DNA of 64,000 bases. Origin: Streptomyces asoensis (GTDB lineage Bacteria; Actinomycetota; Actinomycetes; Streptomycetales; Streptomycetaceae). The notes under the pieces are model-generated. The model was not told the origin of the DNA, made no database searches, and saw only the letters and a program-made list of their open reading frames with translations. The stretch lies in contig NZ_CP049838.1 of NCBI RefSeq assembly GCF_013085465.1, forward strand, positions 7,812,001 through 7,876,000. The letters are read 5' to 3'. Of the stretch, positions 35,401 through 44,972 are shown piece by piece. Each line of letters opens with the position of its first letter. Position 1 is the stretch's first letter. A program made the position numbers and the translations under genes.

Positions 35401-36192
35401 CTACGAGTTGACCTGCGTCGTCACCAGGCTGGAGAAGGTGGTCAGCCGGGTGTACACACCCGGGTAACCGGCCTCCGCGCAGCCCTCGCCCCAAGAAGTG
35501 ATCCCTGCCAGGACGCCCCCGATGAGCAGGGGACCGCCGCTGTCGCCCTGGCAGGTGTCTACGCCGCCGGATGTGTATCCGGCGCAAACCATGTCGGTCG
35601 CGACGAAGTCGGAACCGTAGGAGCTCTTGCAGCTGGAGTCGGACACGATCGGGACGGTCGCGGTCCGCAGCTGGTTGGAGGAGCTGCCGCTCTCCGAGGT
35701 CGTGCCCCAGCCGATGATGCGGGCGGTGGTGCCGGCCGCGTACACGCTGGTCTGGGACGAGGAGACGTACGACGCCGTGGTGTACGGCATCGATGTCGAC
35801 AGGGTCAGGACGGCCACGTCGTCACCGTTGGTGGCGTCCGTGTAGCTCGGGTTGATCCAGATCTTGCTGACCCGGCTGACCGTGCCGTTGGTGCCGTTGA
35901 GGTAGGTGCGCCCACCGACGACGCGCACACTGCTCGTGGTCTCGCCGACCATACAGTGGGCGGCCGTGACCACCTTGGTCGCCGAGACGAGGGTGCCGCC
36001 GCAGAACTGGTTCTGCGAGGCGTCCGTGATCTGCATCATGAACGGGTACGTCGTGGTCGTGGTCGTCGTGCCGCCGACGATCGGCTGCGGCGCTGCGACA
36101 GCGGTGGGGGCGCTGAGCAGTGCGGTCGCCGCCGCCGCGGCGGTCGCCGCGAGGACGGCGGCGGTCTTCTTGAACCGGTTGAGCCCGAACAT
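35401..36192 (-). CDS. Secreted trypsin-like serine protease (S1)
   Basis: A 263-aa preproenzyme. A signal peptide starts after FGLNRFKKT and ends near AVAA; the mature N-terminus is IVGG (about 41). The catalytic triad is His in TAAHC, Asp in NGDDVAVLTL and Ser in CQGDSGGP. The Asp six residues before the catalytic Ser (GVDTCQGDSGG) is the trypsin specificity residue, so cleavage after Lys or Arg is expected. It resembles S. griseus trypsin. The ATG follows GAGGAG. A -35/-10 pair is visible about 107-137 bp upstream. Confidence 0.9.
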   Translation of the reverse strand: MFGLNRFKKTAAVLAATAAAAATALLSAPTAVAAPQPIVGGTTTTTTTYPFMMQITDASQNQFCGGTLVSATKVVTAAHCMVGETTSSVRVVGGRTYLNGTNGTVSRVSKIWINPSYTDATNGDDVAVLTLSTSMPYTTASYVSSSQTSVYAAGTTARIIGWGTTSESGSSSNQLRTATVPIVSDSSCKSSYGSDFVATDMVCAGYTSGGVDTCQGDSGGPLLIGGVLAGITSWGEGCAEAGYPGVYTRLTTFSSLVTTQVNS

Positions 36193-36299
36193 GGATCTCC
36201 TCGGTGGGGGATTGCCGGTGGGGGGTCGCGCGGGTGTGGGGGGTTGCACGGGGGTCGCGGGACCGACCCCCGTATGCCCGGGCGAGCGGCACATCCCTT

Positions 36300-36329
36300 A
36301 AGCTAGGACCCGGCACCCACTCCCCCCAA
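36300..36329 (-). promoter_or_regulatory. Candidate promoter of the protease gene
   Basis: On the minus strand, TTGGGG (36324-36329) and TAGCTT (36300-36305) are separated by 18 bases, about 108 bp before the protease ATG. The rest of the 295-bp gap between protease and LAL regulator holds GC-rich dyads but no gene. Confidence 0.45.
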
Positions 36330-36487
36330 TGAGGGAACCCCCTAAGGGAGTTGGGGCAGGGAAAACCCTCGGTCGGCTCAGGGAAGCCACAGCCGCCGCC
36401 GAGGGGGCGCTCAGAGAACCCGCCGCGCGGAGCGCAGCACCCGCTGAGGGTGGGGAGCCCCTCAGGGGCAGTTAACCCGCGGATTCC

Positions 36488-39307
36488 TCACTTCGCGTGA
36501 CGCCCCGCCGCCAGTCGGACGATGTCCACCCGCGAACGGATCCCGAGCTTGCGGTAGACCCGGGTCAGGGTCGCCTCGACCGTCTTGACGCTGATGAACA
36601 GGCGTGCGGCGATCTCCCGGTTGGTCGCGCCCTCCATGACGAGTGCGGCGACCTGACGCTCCATCGAGGCGAGCCCCTCCAGCGCGTCGGACGAGGGAGC
36701 CGTCTGCTGGGGCACGGCGACCGTCCCGGGAGCGGCCGCCGCGGCCGCCGCGTCCACCTGACGGAGCCAGGGCAGCGCCCGGCACCGCCGGAACAGCCGC
36801 GCCGCCTCGTCGTACGACGTCGGACCCGGCCGCCCGGTGCGCAGCATGGCCAGCGCGAACGCCGCCCGCGCCTCCTCCAGGCCGTACCCCAGCTTGGCGA
36901 GCCGGTCCTGAACGGACGTCAGCCGGGACAGCGCCGCCTCGTGGTCGCCGAGCGCCGCCCGCACCATCGCCTCCGCCCGGTCCAGCACGGCCAGCACGCT
37001 CTCCCGGCCCAGCCGGAGCGCGTGCTCGCGCGTCACGTCGATGACGTCCTGTGCCTCGCCCGGCTCGCCGACCCGGACCAGCGCCTCGGCGAGGTCGCCC
37101 TGCCAGCGGCCCCGGGCGGGGTCGGTGATGCCCAGACCCTGCTCCAGCTCCCGCACCCGGCGCAGCGAGCCGACCGCGCCCGCCGCGTCCCCGGCCACCA
37201 ACTGGGCGTGGCCCAGCGCGGCCAGCGCGCGCGAGACGTACATCTGGTCGCCGTCCTCCTCGGCCTTCCCCGCCGCCTCCCGGGCCAGCGCCAGCGCCCG
37301 GTCGACGTCACCGCCGGAGGCCTCGGCGAGGGAGGCCAGCATCGCGGAGGCACCCAGGCCGATGCCGGAGTCCCGGGCCAGCCGCAGGCTCTCACGGGCC
37401 AGGTCCAGCGCACGCCCGCAGTGCCCGGAGCGCAGTTCGGTCTCGGCGAGGAAGCGCTGGAAGTGCACCTCGCTCTCGACCATGCCGCGCCGGCGCACCT
37501 CGCGCAGCAGCGCGGTGATGGTCGACCGGGCCTCGGGCAGCTGATCGCTCATCAGCAGCCAGCGGAACCGGGCCGCCCCGACGCCGTTGTGATGGCACGC
37601 CACGTAAGGGTCCTGGGGTTCGCGCAGGGCCCGCTTGATGGTGGTGGGGGCGTTCGGGTGGCCCATCAGGGTCTCGGTCGAGGCCTGGAAGGAGAGCGCC
37701 ATCAGCTCGGTGCGCCGGTCGTCCCCGCGGGCCGCCAGGTCGGCCGTGTGCGCGGCCTCCTCGCGGGCCTCGGCGAAGTCGCCCTCCACGATCAGCTTGC
37801 GCCAGGCCAGCCGGTAGTGGACCAGGGCGAGCAGCCGCGGGTCGTCACCGGCGTCGGCGAGGGCCTGCGGGAAGACGGCGTCGACCTCGCCCAGGGACTG
37901 CCCGGCGGCCTCGATGACCACCTCCCAGGCCCGGATCCGCTCGGCCGGCACGGTCGCCCGGGTCAGCACCTCGCGCGCGATGTCCCGGGCGAGGTCCACC
38001 TCGCCCGCGGTGATCGCGTCCTCGGCGGCCTGGAGCCGCCGGTCGTCCGGGGCGGGGGCGCCGTCCGGCGGGGTGTGCCGGGCGGCGAGCAACCCGAGGG
38101 AGGCGGCGACCGAGGGGGCGCCCCGGTCGCGGGCGAGCGCGGCGGCCTCGGCGAGCCGCGCGGCGACCTCCGGGTCGGTGCCGGTGGTGGCCAGGGCGAG
38201 GTTGCGGGCCCGCTCGATCGGATCGGAGGCGGCGGTGGACAGCGCGGCGTGCGCGGCCCGGCGCTCCTGGGCGGGCGCCTCCGCGTACAGCGCGGCCGAG
38301 ATCAGCGGATGCGCGAACCGTACGGCCGGCCCCTCGGGCTCCGTCGCCAGCAGCCCGAGGGCCGCCGCCTGCGCGGTCTCGGCCTCGGCGTTCTCGCGGC
38401 CGGCCGCGTGCAGCAGGGCCAGCGTGGGGCGGGCGCCGGCGCTGGCCACGAGCAGGGTGCGACGGGCCTCGCCGGACAGCATGTTCAGGCGGCTGAGCAC
38501 CAGGGCGCGCAGCGAGGTCGGCACCGGCAGGGGCTCGCCGGGCCGGGGCGGCGTCGGGCTCTCGCCGAGGGCACGGCCCAGTTCCAGGGCGAAGAGCGGG
38601 TTGCCGCCGCTGGTGCGGTGGATCTCCCGCATCGTCGAGCGGGGCAGGTCGGTGTAGCCGCGGTGGTCGAGCAGCGCGGAGACCTGGGCGCGGGAGAGGG
38701 GATTGAGCCGGACGGCGAGAGTGTCGGGCGGGGACGCGCGTAGATGACGGTCGTACTCCTGCTCCTCCGTACGCACCGCGCACAGCAGCTGGACGGGGGT
38801 GTCGCCGAGGCGGCGGGCGGCGAAGCCGAGGAGTTCGGCGCTGGCCGAGTCCAGCCACTGGAGGTCGTCGGCGACGAGCAGGACGGGACCCGCGGCGGCG
38901 AGGGCGCGCAGGGCCGACAGCACGGCCAACCGCAGGGCGAGGCCGTCGCGCTGGAGAGTCGATTCGCCTCGGCCGGTGAGCGCCGACTCCAGGGCCGTGC
39001 GCTGGGCGACGGGCAGCTTGTCCGAGATCTCGTCCAGCACGAGGCCGAAGAGGTCGGCCAGAGCCAGGAAGGGGAGGTGGGATTCGGACTCGGTCGCCGA
39101 GCAGCGCAGGACGGTGCGGGCCGCCTCGCCGTAATCCGCGGCCAATGCCCGCAGCACGGTCGACTTTCCTATTCCGGCCGGGCCGTGCAGCAGCACACTG
39201 CCGCCGCGCGTCAGCTGGTCACGGGCGGCCGTGAACAGCTCGTCCCTGCCGATGACCAGGTCGGGGCGGCATCTGGCAGGCTCCTTGAAGTCCCGTCGCA
39301 CGGTCAC
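36488..39307 (-). CDS. LAL-type LuxR regulator with AAA ATPase domain
   Basis: A 939-aa large ATP-binding LuxR regulator. The ATPase part has Walker A GPAGIGKST (42-50) and Walker B VLLVADDLQWLD (about 141-152). A long alpha-helical TPR-like region covers about 350-860. The C-terminal LuxR helix-turn-helix (about 875-935) reads LASMERQVAALVMEGATNRE and ISVKTVEATLTRVYRKLGI. Such proteins activate catabolic or antibiotic gene sets. GTG at 39307 was chosen; a second GTG two codons later is equally placed. The adjacent secreted protease, on the same strand 295 bp downstream, is a possible target. Confidence 0.9.
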   Translation of the reverse strand: MTVRRDFKEPARCRPDLVIGRDELFTAARDQLTRGGSVLLHGPAGIGKSTVLRALAADYGEAARTVLRCSATESESHLPFLALADLFGLVLDEISDKLPVAQRTALESALTGRGESTLQRDGLALRLAVLSALRALAAAGPVLLVADDLQWLDSASAELLGFAARRLGDTPVQLLCAVRTEEQEYDRHLRASPPDTLAVRLNPLSRAQVSALLDHRGYTDLPRSTMREIHRTSGGNPLFALELGRALGESPTPPRPGEPLPVPTSLRALVLSRLNMLSGEARRTLLVASAGARPTLALLHAAGRENAEAETAQAAALGLLATEPEGPAVRFAHPLISAALYAEAPAQERRAAHAALSTAASDPIERARNLALATTGTDPEVAARLAEAAALARDRGAPSVAASLGLLAARHTPPDGAPAPDDRRLQAAEDAITAGEVDLARDIAREVLTRATVPAERIRAWEVVIEAAGQSLGEVDAVFPQALADAGDDPRLLALVHYRLAWRKLIVEGDFAEAREEAAHTADLAARGDDRRTELMALSFQASTETLMGHPNAPTTIKRALREPQDPYVACHHNGVGAARFRWLLMSDQLPEARSTITALLREVRRRGMVESEVHFQRFLAETELRSGHCGRALDLARESLRLARDSGIGLGASAMLASLAEASGGDVDRALALAREAAGKAEEDGDQMYVSRALAALGHAQLVAGDAAGAVGSLRRVRELEQGLGITDPARGRWQGDLAEALVRVGEPGEAQDVIDVTREHALRLGRESVLAVLDRAEAMVRAALGDHEAALSRLTSVQDRLAKLGYGLEEARAAFALAMLRTGRPGPTSYDEAARLFRRCRALPWLRQVDAAAAAAAPGTVAVPQQTAPSSDALEGLASMERQVAALVMEGATNREIAARLFISVKTVEATLTRVYRKLGIRSRVDIVRLAAGRHAK

Positions 39308-39530
39308 CGCTCCCCTCCGAGTGTCGTGTCCGGGCCAAATTCTAGGCAACGTCCCTTTGAAATTCGGAGACACGGCGTGGTGAGCCATATAACAACGTGA
39401 AGCATAGGGAAATTCATGGAGGCGGCGAATGAATGGTCACTTGTCGTGACGGGCCTCCCTGGCTTGATGTGATCGCTGCTCCCTGGCATCTTGCACCGCC
39501 CGCGCTACGGGCATGTTGCGCGCCCCGCGT

Positions 39531-40391
39531 TCAGGGCAGCAGGCCCGCCCTCCGGGCCGCGACCACCGCCTCTCCCCGGGTGCGCGCGCCCAGCCTGCGC
39601 ATCGCCGACCTCAGATAGCCCTTGACCGTCTCCGGGCGCAGTCCCAGCCGCTCGGCGGCCGCCGCGTTCGTCGCCCCCGCCGCCACGCACGCCAGCACGT
39701 CCAGCTCACGCGGGGCCAGGACGACCGGCTGCCCCGCCGACCGCTCCGGCGGCCTCGAGGTCAGCAGCCCGCAGACCTCGAGGAGCTCGGCGCGCAGGGC
39801 CGGATCGGCGATCCGCGGGGCCAGGGCGCGCAGGGCCGTGTGCGCCTCGCGCACCTGCTCCCAGCCGGCCCCCGCACCGGTGTCCGGTCCGGGCCCCGCG
39901 CTCGCGGCGCCCGGCCGGGCCGCCGTCAGCAGGTCGCGCGCCTCGTCCCCGACCACCAGCGCCTGCTCCACGTCCCGCGCCGCCTGCACGGCCGCGGTCA
40001 GCGTGCGGTCACCGAGCGGCTGGGCCGTGCGCAGGGCGCCGTACAGCACCCCGCGCACCCGGCGCCGTACGACAACCGGGATCGCCAGCACCGAACGCAG
40101 GCCCTCCTCGGCGACGGCCGCGTCGTACTCGTGACTGATCTGCCGGGAGAGCGAGTAGTCGGTCACCGCGCACGGGCGGGCCAGCGCCACCGCCTTGCCG
40201 CCGAGACCGTTTCCGGAGGTCACCGCCAGTCCGCGCAGCGCGAGACCGGCCGCGCCGCTGAACTCGCTGATCCGCATCCGCTGCCGCCCCGGCTCCACCA
40301 GACCGCCGAAGGCGACCGGCAGCCCCGTCGTCCGCCGCAGCCGCGCCAGCGCACCGCGAATCTCCACCGTTCCGGCCGCGTCTGCCGCCAC
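39531..40391 (-). CDS. GAF-domain LuxR family regulator
   Basis: A 286-aa regulator. The N-terminal GAF-like sensory domain (about 10-150) has [20 protein letters not shown] and [20 protein letters not shown]. After an Ala/Gly/Pro linker, the LuxR helix-turn-helix (about 225-285) reads [18 protein letters not shown] and [19 protein letters not shown]. It is divergent from the two AMP-binding ligase genes (186 bp apart) and probably regulates them. GTG at 40391 has GGAAAGGGCGAG upstream; GTG at 40427 would add 12 residues. Confidence 0.85.
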   Translation of the reverse strand: MAADAAGTVEIRGALARLRRTTGLPVAFGGLVEPGRQRMRISEFSGAAGLALRGLAVTSGNGLGGKAVALARPCAVTDYSLSRQISHEYDAAVAEEGLRSVLAIPVVVRRRVRGVLYGALRTAQPLGDRTLTAAVQAARDVEQALVVGDEARDLLTAARPGAASAGPGPDTGAGAGWEQVREAHTALRALAPRIADPALRAELLEVCGLLTSRPPERSAGQPVVLAPRELDVLACVAAGATNAAAAERLGLRPETVKGYLRSAMRRLGARTRGEAVVAARRAGLLP

Positions 40392-40577
40392 GTTCTCGCC
40401 CTTTCCGCGCGGCTTGGTGCCGCACACCCCCGTCCGGGGGTAGTGAGACCTGCATCACGGATTACACGATGGCAGAGAGCCGCCCGGCAATGGTCCGGCA
40501 CCACGGGAGTGAGCCGCAGGCGCTGAGAGCGCCCCGGAGGTGCACGACCGAGCAGGCCAAGAAAGCACGGAGGACAG

Positions 40578-42254
40578 ATGACGACGGCGACGGCGACGGC
40601 GCGTTTCCGCACAGCCCGCGACTTCCTGCTGGAACACCGCGAGGACTACACAACCGCTTACGAGCGTTTCGAGTGGCCCCGCCCGGAGCGCTTCAACTGG
40701 GCTCTCGACTGGTTCGACGTCATCGCCGACGGCAACGGGCGCACGGCCCTGCACATCGTGGAAGAAGACGGTTCCGAAACCCGTCTCAGCTTCGCCGAAC
40801 TGTCGGAGCGCTCCGACCGGGTCGCGAACTGGCTGCGCGGGCGCGGCGTCGGCGCCGAGGACCGGATCCTCGTCATGCTCGGCAATCAGGCCGAACTCTG
40901 GGAGACCGCGCTGGCCGCGATGAAGCTGCGCGCCGTCGTCGTCCCGGCCACTCCGCTGCTCGGCCCCGCCGACCTCACCGACCGCGTGGAACGCGGCCGC
41001 ATCCGGCACGTCCTCGTCCGCACCGAGGACACCGGCAAGTTCGACGAGGTCCCCGGCGACTACCGGCGCATCGCGGTCGGCGGCGCACCCGAGGGCTGGC
41101 AGCGGTTCGAGGACGCCTACACCGCCCCGGCCGGCTTCACGCCCGACGGCCCCACCCTCGCCGACGACCCGCTGATGCTCTACTTCACCTCCGGTACGAC
41201 CGCCCGACCCAAGCTGGTGGAGCACACCCACACCTCGTATCCGATCGGACATCTGTCGACGATGTACTGGATCGGGCTCCGGCCCGGCGACGTGCACCTC
41301 AACATCTCCTCGCCCGGCTGGGCCAAGCACGCCTGGTCCAACCTCTTCGCCCCGTGGAACGCCGAAGCAACCGTTTTCATCCACAACTACACCCGCTTCG
41401 ACCCGGCCCGGCTGATGACCGAGATGGACCGGGCGGGGGTGACGACGTTCTGCGCCCCGCCCACCGTCTGGCGCATGCTCATCCAGGCCGACCTCACCCA
41501 GCTGCGCACCCCGCCCCGCGAGGCGGTGGCCGCGGGCGAGCCGCTCAATCCCGAGGTCATCGAGCAGGTGCGGCGCGCCTGGGGGGTGACCGTCCGGGAC
41601 GGCTTCGGGCAGACCGAGACGGCCGTGCAGATCGCCAACAGCCCCGGACAGGAACTGAAGACCGGCTCGATGGGCCGGCCGGGCCCCGGCTACCGGGTGG
41701 AGCTCCTCGACCCGGTGTCGGGCGCGCCGGGTGCGGAGGAGGGCGAGATCGCGCTGGACCTGGCGGCCCGGCCGGTCGGCCTGATGACCGGTTACCACGG
41801 CGACGCCGACCTCACGGCGGAGGCGATGGCCGGCGGCTACTACCGCACCGGCGACATCGGCAGCCGCGACGAGAACGGTTACATCACCTACGTCGGCCGG
41901 GCCGACGACGTCTTCAAGGCCTCCGACTACAAGATCAGCCCCTTCGAGCTGGAGAGCGCGCTGCTGGAGCACGAGGCGGTCGCCGAGGCCGCCGTCGTCC
42001 CCGCCCCGGACGAGCTGCGCCTCGCCGTGCCCAAGGCGTACGTCGTGCTCGCCGAGGGCTGGGAGCCGGGCCCCGACACCGCGAAGGTGCTCTTCGAGCA
42101 CTCCCGCGAGGTCCTCGCCCCCTACAAGCGCGTCCGCCGCCTGGAGTTCGCCCCGCTGCCCAAGACGGTGAGCGGCAAGATCCGCCGGATCGAGCTGCGG
42201 GAGGCGACCGAGGCGGGCTCGCCGGACGAGTACCGCGAGGAGGACTTCCGGTGA
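40578..42254 (+). CDS. AMP-binding acyl-CoA synthetase (MACS-like)
   Basis: A 558-aa adenylate-forming ligase. The ATP motif is [16 protein letters not shown] (about 201-216), followed by [25 protein letters not shown], and the C-terminal [10 protein letters not shown] with the catalytic Lys. The order resembles medium-chain acyl-CoA synthetases, which act on fatty or aromatic acids. The ATG has GGAGGACAG upstream. The GTGA overlap couples it to the next ligase gene. Substrate is unknown. Confidence 0.88.
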   Translation: MTTATATARFRTARDFLLEHREDYTTAYERFEWPRPERFNWALDWFDVIADGNGRTALHIVEEDGSETRLSFAELSERSDRVANWLRGRGVGAEDRILVMLGNQAELWETALAAMKLRAVVVPATPLLGPADLTDRVERGRIRHVLVRTEDTGKFDEVPGDYRRIAVGGAPEGWQRFEDAYTAPAGFTPDGPTLADDPLMLYFTSGTTARPKLVEHTHTSYPIGHLSTMYWIGLRPGDVHLNISSPGWAKHAWSNLFAPWNAEATVFIHNYTRFDPARLMTEMDRAGVTTFCAPPTVWRMLIQADLTQLRTPPREAVAAGEPLNPEVIEQVRRAWGVTVRDGFGQTETAVQIANSPGQELKTGSMGRPGPGYRVELLDPVSGAPGAEEGEIALDLAARPVGLMTGYHGDADLTAEAMAGGYYRTGDIGSRDENGYITYVGRADDVFKASDYKISPFELESALLEHEAVAEAAVVPAPDELRLAVPKAYVVLAEGWEPGPDTAKVLFEHSREVLAPYKRVRRLEFAPLPKTVSGKIRRIELREATEAGSPDEYREEDFR

Positions 42255-43858
42255 GCGAGACGTCGTACGCGCACGGGACGAGCGCGACCGCGCTGCTCGG
42301 GGACACCATCGGCGCCGACCTGGACCGGACCGCGGAGCGCTGGCCGGACCGCGAGGCGCTGGTCGACGTGGTGTCCGGGCGGCGCTGGACGTACCGCCGA
42401 TTCGTCGAGGACGTCGACCGGCTGGCGTACGCGCTGCTCGCGAGCGGGGTCGCCAAGGGCGACCGGGTGGGCATCTGGGCGGTCAACTGCGCCGAGTGGG
42501 TGTTCGTCCAGTACGCCACCGCCCGCATCGGCGCGATCATGGTGAACATCAACCCGGCGTACCGCACGCACGAGGTCGAGTACGTCCTCCGACAGGCCGG
42601 GATCTCCGTGCTCTTCGCCTCGCTCAGCCACCGGACGAGCGACTACCGCGCGATGGTCGAGCAGGTGCGCGGCAGATGCCCGCAACTTCGAGAGACCGTT
42701 TACATCGGGGATCCGAGCTGGGAAGCCTTGCTGCGGCGCGGAACGCCCGACCTTTACGAGGACTTCCGCACCCGCAGAAACGAGTTGTCCTGCGACGACC
42801 CCATCAACATCCAGTACACCTCGGGTACGACGGGCTTCCCCAAGGGGGCCACCCTCTCCCACCACAACATTCTCAACAACGGTTACTTCGTGGGTGAGTC
42901 GATCGCCTACAGCGAGCAGGACCGGATCTGTATCCCGGTGCCCTTCTATCACTGTTTCGGCATGGTGATGGGAAACCTGGCGGCCACCTCGCACGGCGCC
43001 TGCATCGTCGTCCCGGCCCCGTCCTTCGACCCGAAGGCCACGCTGGAGGCGGTCCAGCAGGAGCGGTGCACCTCCCTGTACGGCGTCCCGACCATGTTCA
43101 TCGCGGAGTTGAACCTGCCGGACTTCGCGACCTACGACCTCTCCTCCCTGCGCACCGGCATCATGGCGGGCTCGCCCTGCCCGGTCGAGGTGATGAAACG
43201 GGTGGTCGCCGAGATGAACATGGCGGAGGTGTCGATCTGTTACGGCATGACCGAGACCTCGCCCGTCTCCACCCAGACCCGCCGCGAGGACGATCTGGAG
43301 CACCGCACCGGCACCGTGGGCAGGGTTCTGCCGCACATCGAGGTGAAGGTCGTGGACCCGGTGGACGGCGTGACCCGGCCGCGCGGCGTCGCGGGCGAGC
43401 TGTGCACCCGTGGCTACAGCGTGATGCTCGGTTACTGGAACGAGCCCGAGAAGACCGCCGAGTCGATCGACGCCGGACGCTGGATGCACACCGGGGACCT
43501 GGCGGTGATGCGTGAAGACGGTTACGTCGAGATCGTCGGCCGGATCAAGGACATGATCATCCGGGGCGGGGAGAACATCTACCCGCGCGAGATCGAGGAG
43601 TTCCTCTACGGTCACCCGAGGATCCGGGACGTCCAGGTCGTCGGCGTCCCGCACGAGAAGTACGGCGAGGAGGTCCTCGCCTGTGTCATCCCGGCCGACG
43701 CGGCGGACCCGCTGTCACTGGAGGAGTTGCGCGCCTACTGCGAGGGCCGGCTGGCGCACTACAAGATCCCGAGCAGGCTGCGGATCATGGAGGCCTTCCC
43801 GATGACCGTCTCGGGGAAGGTACGCAAGATCGAGCTGCGTGAGGGGTACGCCCTTTAG
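42251..43858 (+). CDS. AMP-binding fatty-acid-CoA ligase
   Basis: A 535-aa adenylate-forming ligase. Motifs: [18 protein letters not shown] (about 181-198), [30 protein letters not shown], and [11 protein letters not shown] with the catalytic Lys. It is closest in pattern to fatty-acyl-CoA synthetases of the FadD3/AcsA-like family. It begins with a GTG inside the stop of the preceding ligase gene. Two ligases in tandem suggest related acids of different size, or successive steps, under the divergent GAF-LuxR regulator. Confidence 0.9.
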   Translation: MSETSYAHGTSATALLGDTIGADLDRTAERWPDREALVDVVSGRRWTYRRFVEDVDRLAYALLASGVAKGDRVGIWAVNCAEWVFVQYATARIGAIMVNINPAYRTHEVEYVLRQAGISVLFASLSHRTSDYRAMVEQVRGRCPQLRETVYIGDPSWEALLRRGTPDLYEDFRTRRNELSCDDPINIQYTSGTTGFPKGATLSHHNILNNGYFVGESIAYSEQDRICIPVPFYHCFGMVMGNLAATSHGACIVVPAPSFDPKATLEAVQQERCTSLYGVPTMFIAELNLPDFATYDLSSLRTGIMAGSPCPVEVMKRVVAEMNMAEVSICYGMTETSPVSTQTRREDDLEHRTGTVGRVLPHIEVKVVDPVDGVTRPRGVAGELCTRGYSVMLGYWNEPEKTAESIDAGRWMHTGDLAVMREDGYVEIVGRIKDMIIRGGENIYPREIEEFLYGHPRIRDVQVVGVPHEKYGEEVLACVIPADAADPLSLEELRAYCEGRLAHYKIPSRLRIMEAFPMTVSGKVRKIELREGYAL

Positions 43859-43875
43859 CGGTGTTTCCGTGCTTC

Positions 43876-43929
43876 GGATTCCTCGGATTCCTCGGATTCC
43901 TCGGGTTCTCCGGGTTCTCCGGGTTCCTC
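43876..43929. repeat. Six 9-bp tandem repeats between convergent genes
   Basis: Three GGATTCCTC units are followed by two GGGTTCTCC and one GGGTTCCTC. They lie between the convergent stops of the ligase (43858) and the zinc-ribbon gene (43948). No terminator hairpin is evident here. Confidence 0.85.
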
Positions 43930-43947
43930 ATGGCGATGGCCGTCGTC

Positions 43948-44763
43948 TCAGGCGCCTCCGGCGTCGAGGGCGTCGGCCATCGCGTTGACCGGCTGAGGGG
44001 TGCCCGTCAGGTCCAGGACGAAGAGCGGGACGCGCAGTTGGTCGGCGCGTGCGCGGGCGTCCTCGGCGTACCCGGCCAGGGAGAAGTAGACGCAGTCCGC
44101 GGATTCCGTCATGGCCGTCAGCCACAGACACTCCACGTCCCGCAGTGAGGCCGGGCGCACGCTGGGGTCCACCTGGGCCACCAGCCCGCGGGCGGCGAGT
44201 CCGATGCCGGAGGTGGGCCGCTGATCGGCCCGCCGGATGTCCCCGTGCCCGAGCCAGTTCAGATAGAGCGCGGCGGCGGTGACCGCGTCGCGAGCGGTAC
44301 GGATGGCGACGGGGCGAAAGGCACGCCGTTGCGCTGCGGGTGCGGGTGCGGGTGCGGGTGCGGGTGCCGGTGGGGATGGCGGCGGCGGTGTCGACGTCGG
44401 CGCGGTTGTTTCGGGCCCCGGCTCGAGCCCCTGCTCGGGCTCGAGCCCCTGCTCGGGCTCGGGCCCCTGCTCGGGCTCGGGCCCCTGCTCGGGCTCGGGG
44501 GCCGGGTCGGTCACCGGGATCCGTATCACCGCTCCGCAGGCGCAGCCCAGTTCAGGGTGCGGCCACTGGTGCCGGCGGTGGCAGGCGGGGCACCGCAGGG
44601 CGACCCACTCGTCGTCCCACGCCCGGTGCACGACGGCCGTCGGCGCCGTCCGCCGGTCGAGCACGGGCGTGACGGGAGCACCGCACGCGCACGGGTAGCA
44701 CGGCGCGGTGTAGAGGCGCTCGTGCCGACAGGCCGGGCAGCGCACCGGCACGCTCTCGGACAT
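43948..44763 (-). CDS. Zinc-ribbon protein with repeat linker and Mrr-like C-terminal domain
   Basis: A 271-aa protein. The N-terminal part has two zinc-ribbon-like modules with CPACRHERLYTAPCYPCACG and CPACHRRHQWPHPELGCACG. A linker (about 88-145) is made of EPEQG repeats and then Pro/Ala dipeptides. The C-terminal 110 residues have the look of a restriction endonuclease-like (Mrr/NERD) fold (VRPASLRDVECLWLTAMTES, YFSLAGYAEDARARADQL, VPLFVLDLTG). The classical catalytic D-x(n)-Q/E-x-K is not clearly present, so it may bind rather than cut DNA. Function unknown. Confidence 0.65.
   Translation of the reverse strand: MSESVPVRCPACRHERLYTAPCYPCACGAPVTPVLDRRTAPTAVVHRAWDDEWVALRCPACHRRHQWPHPELGCACGAVIRIPVTDPAPEPEQGPEPEQGPEPEQGLEPEQGLEPGPETTAPTSTPPPPSPPAPAPAPAPAPAAQRRAFRPVAIRTARDAVTAAALYLNWLGHGDIRRADQRPTSGIGLAARGLVAQVDPSVRPASLRDVECLWLTAMTESADCVYFSLAGYAEDARARADQLRVPLFVLDLTGTPQPVNAMADALDAGGA
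44336..44510. repeat. Low-complexity tandem repeats in the zinc-ribbon gene
   Basis: GGGTGC hexamers at about 44336-44370 encode the Pro/Ala run, and 18-bp units of the GAGCCCCTGCTCGGGCTC type at about 44430-44510 encode EPEQG(P/L). All are in multiples of three, so length changes would stay in frame. Confidence 0.8.
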
Positions 44764-44802
44764 GGCCCCATCGTCCTCCTCGGGCCCCCGCTTGTCCGTC
44801 TC

Positions 44803-44831
44803 TTGACGACCTTCGCGTGCCCACTTACATT
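44803..44831 (+). promoter_or_regulatory. gcl promoter
   Basis: TTGACG (44803-44808) and TACATT (44826-44831) are separated by 17 bases, a good match to a vegetative promoter. The paired operator sites begin three bases after the -10 element. Confidence 0.7.
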
Positions 44832-44833
44832 AC

Positions 44834-44869
44834 TTCCAGATAGTAGAAAGTATTTTCCGCATCACGGAA
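44834..44869. promoter_or_regulatory. Paired operator sites before gcl
   Basis: Distal site TTCCA-GATAG-TAGAA (44834-44848) and proximal site TTCCG-CATCA-CGGAA (44855-44869) have centres 21 bp apart, two helical turns. The same pair at the same spacing precedes the hyi gene. The form fits an AllR-like IclR repressor acting on the glyoxylate/allantoin regulon, but no such gene is next to it. Confidence 0.75.
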
Positions 44870-44972
44870 GTATGCGGACGATGTACACCGATGGAAGGGC
44901 TCACCGCGGGGCGCGACGGGAGAGCGAATCCGACAGCTGAAGCAGCTGAAGCAGTCGAAGCAGGAGTAGCCC

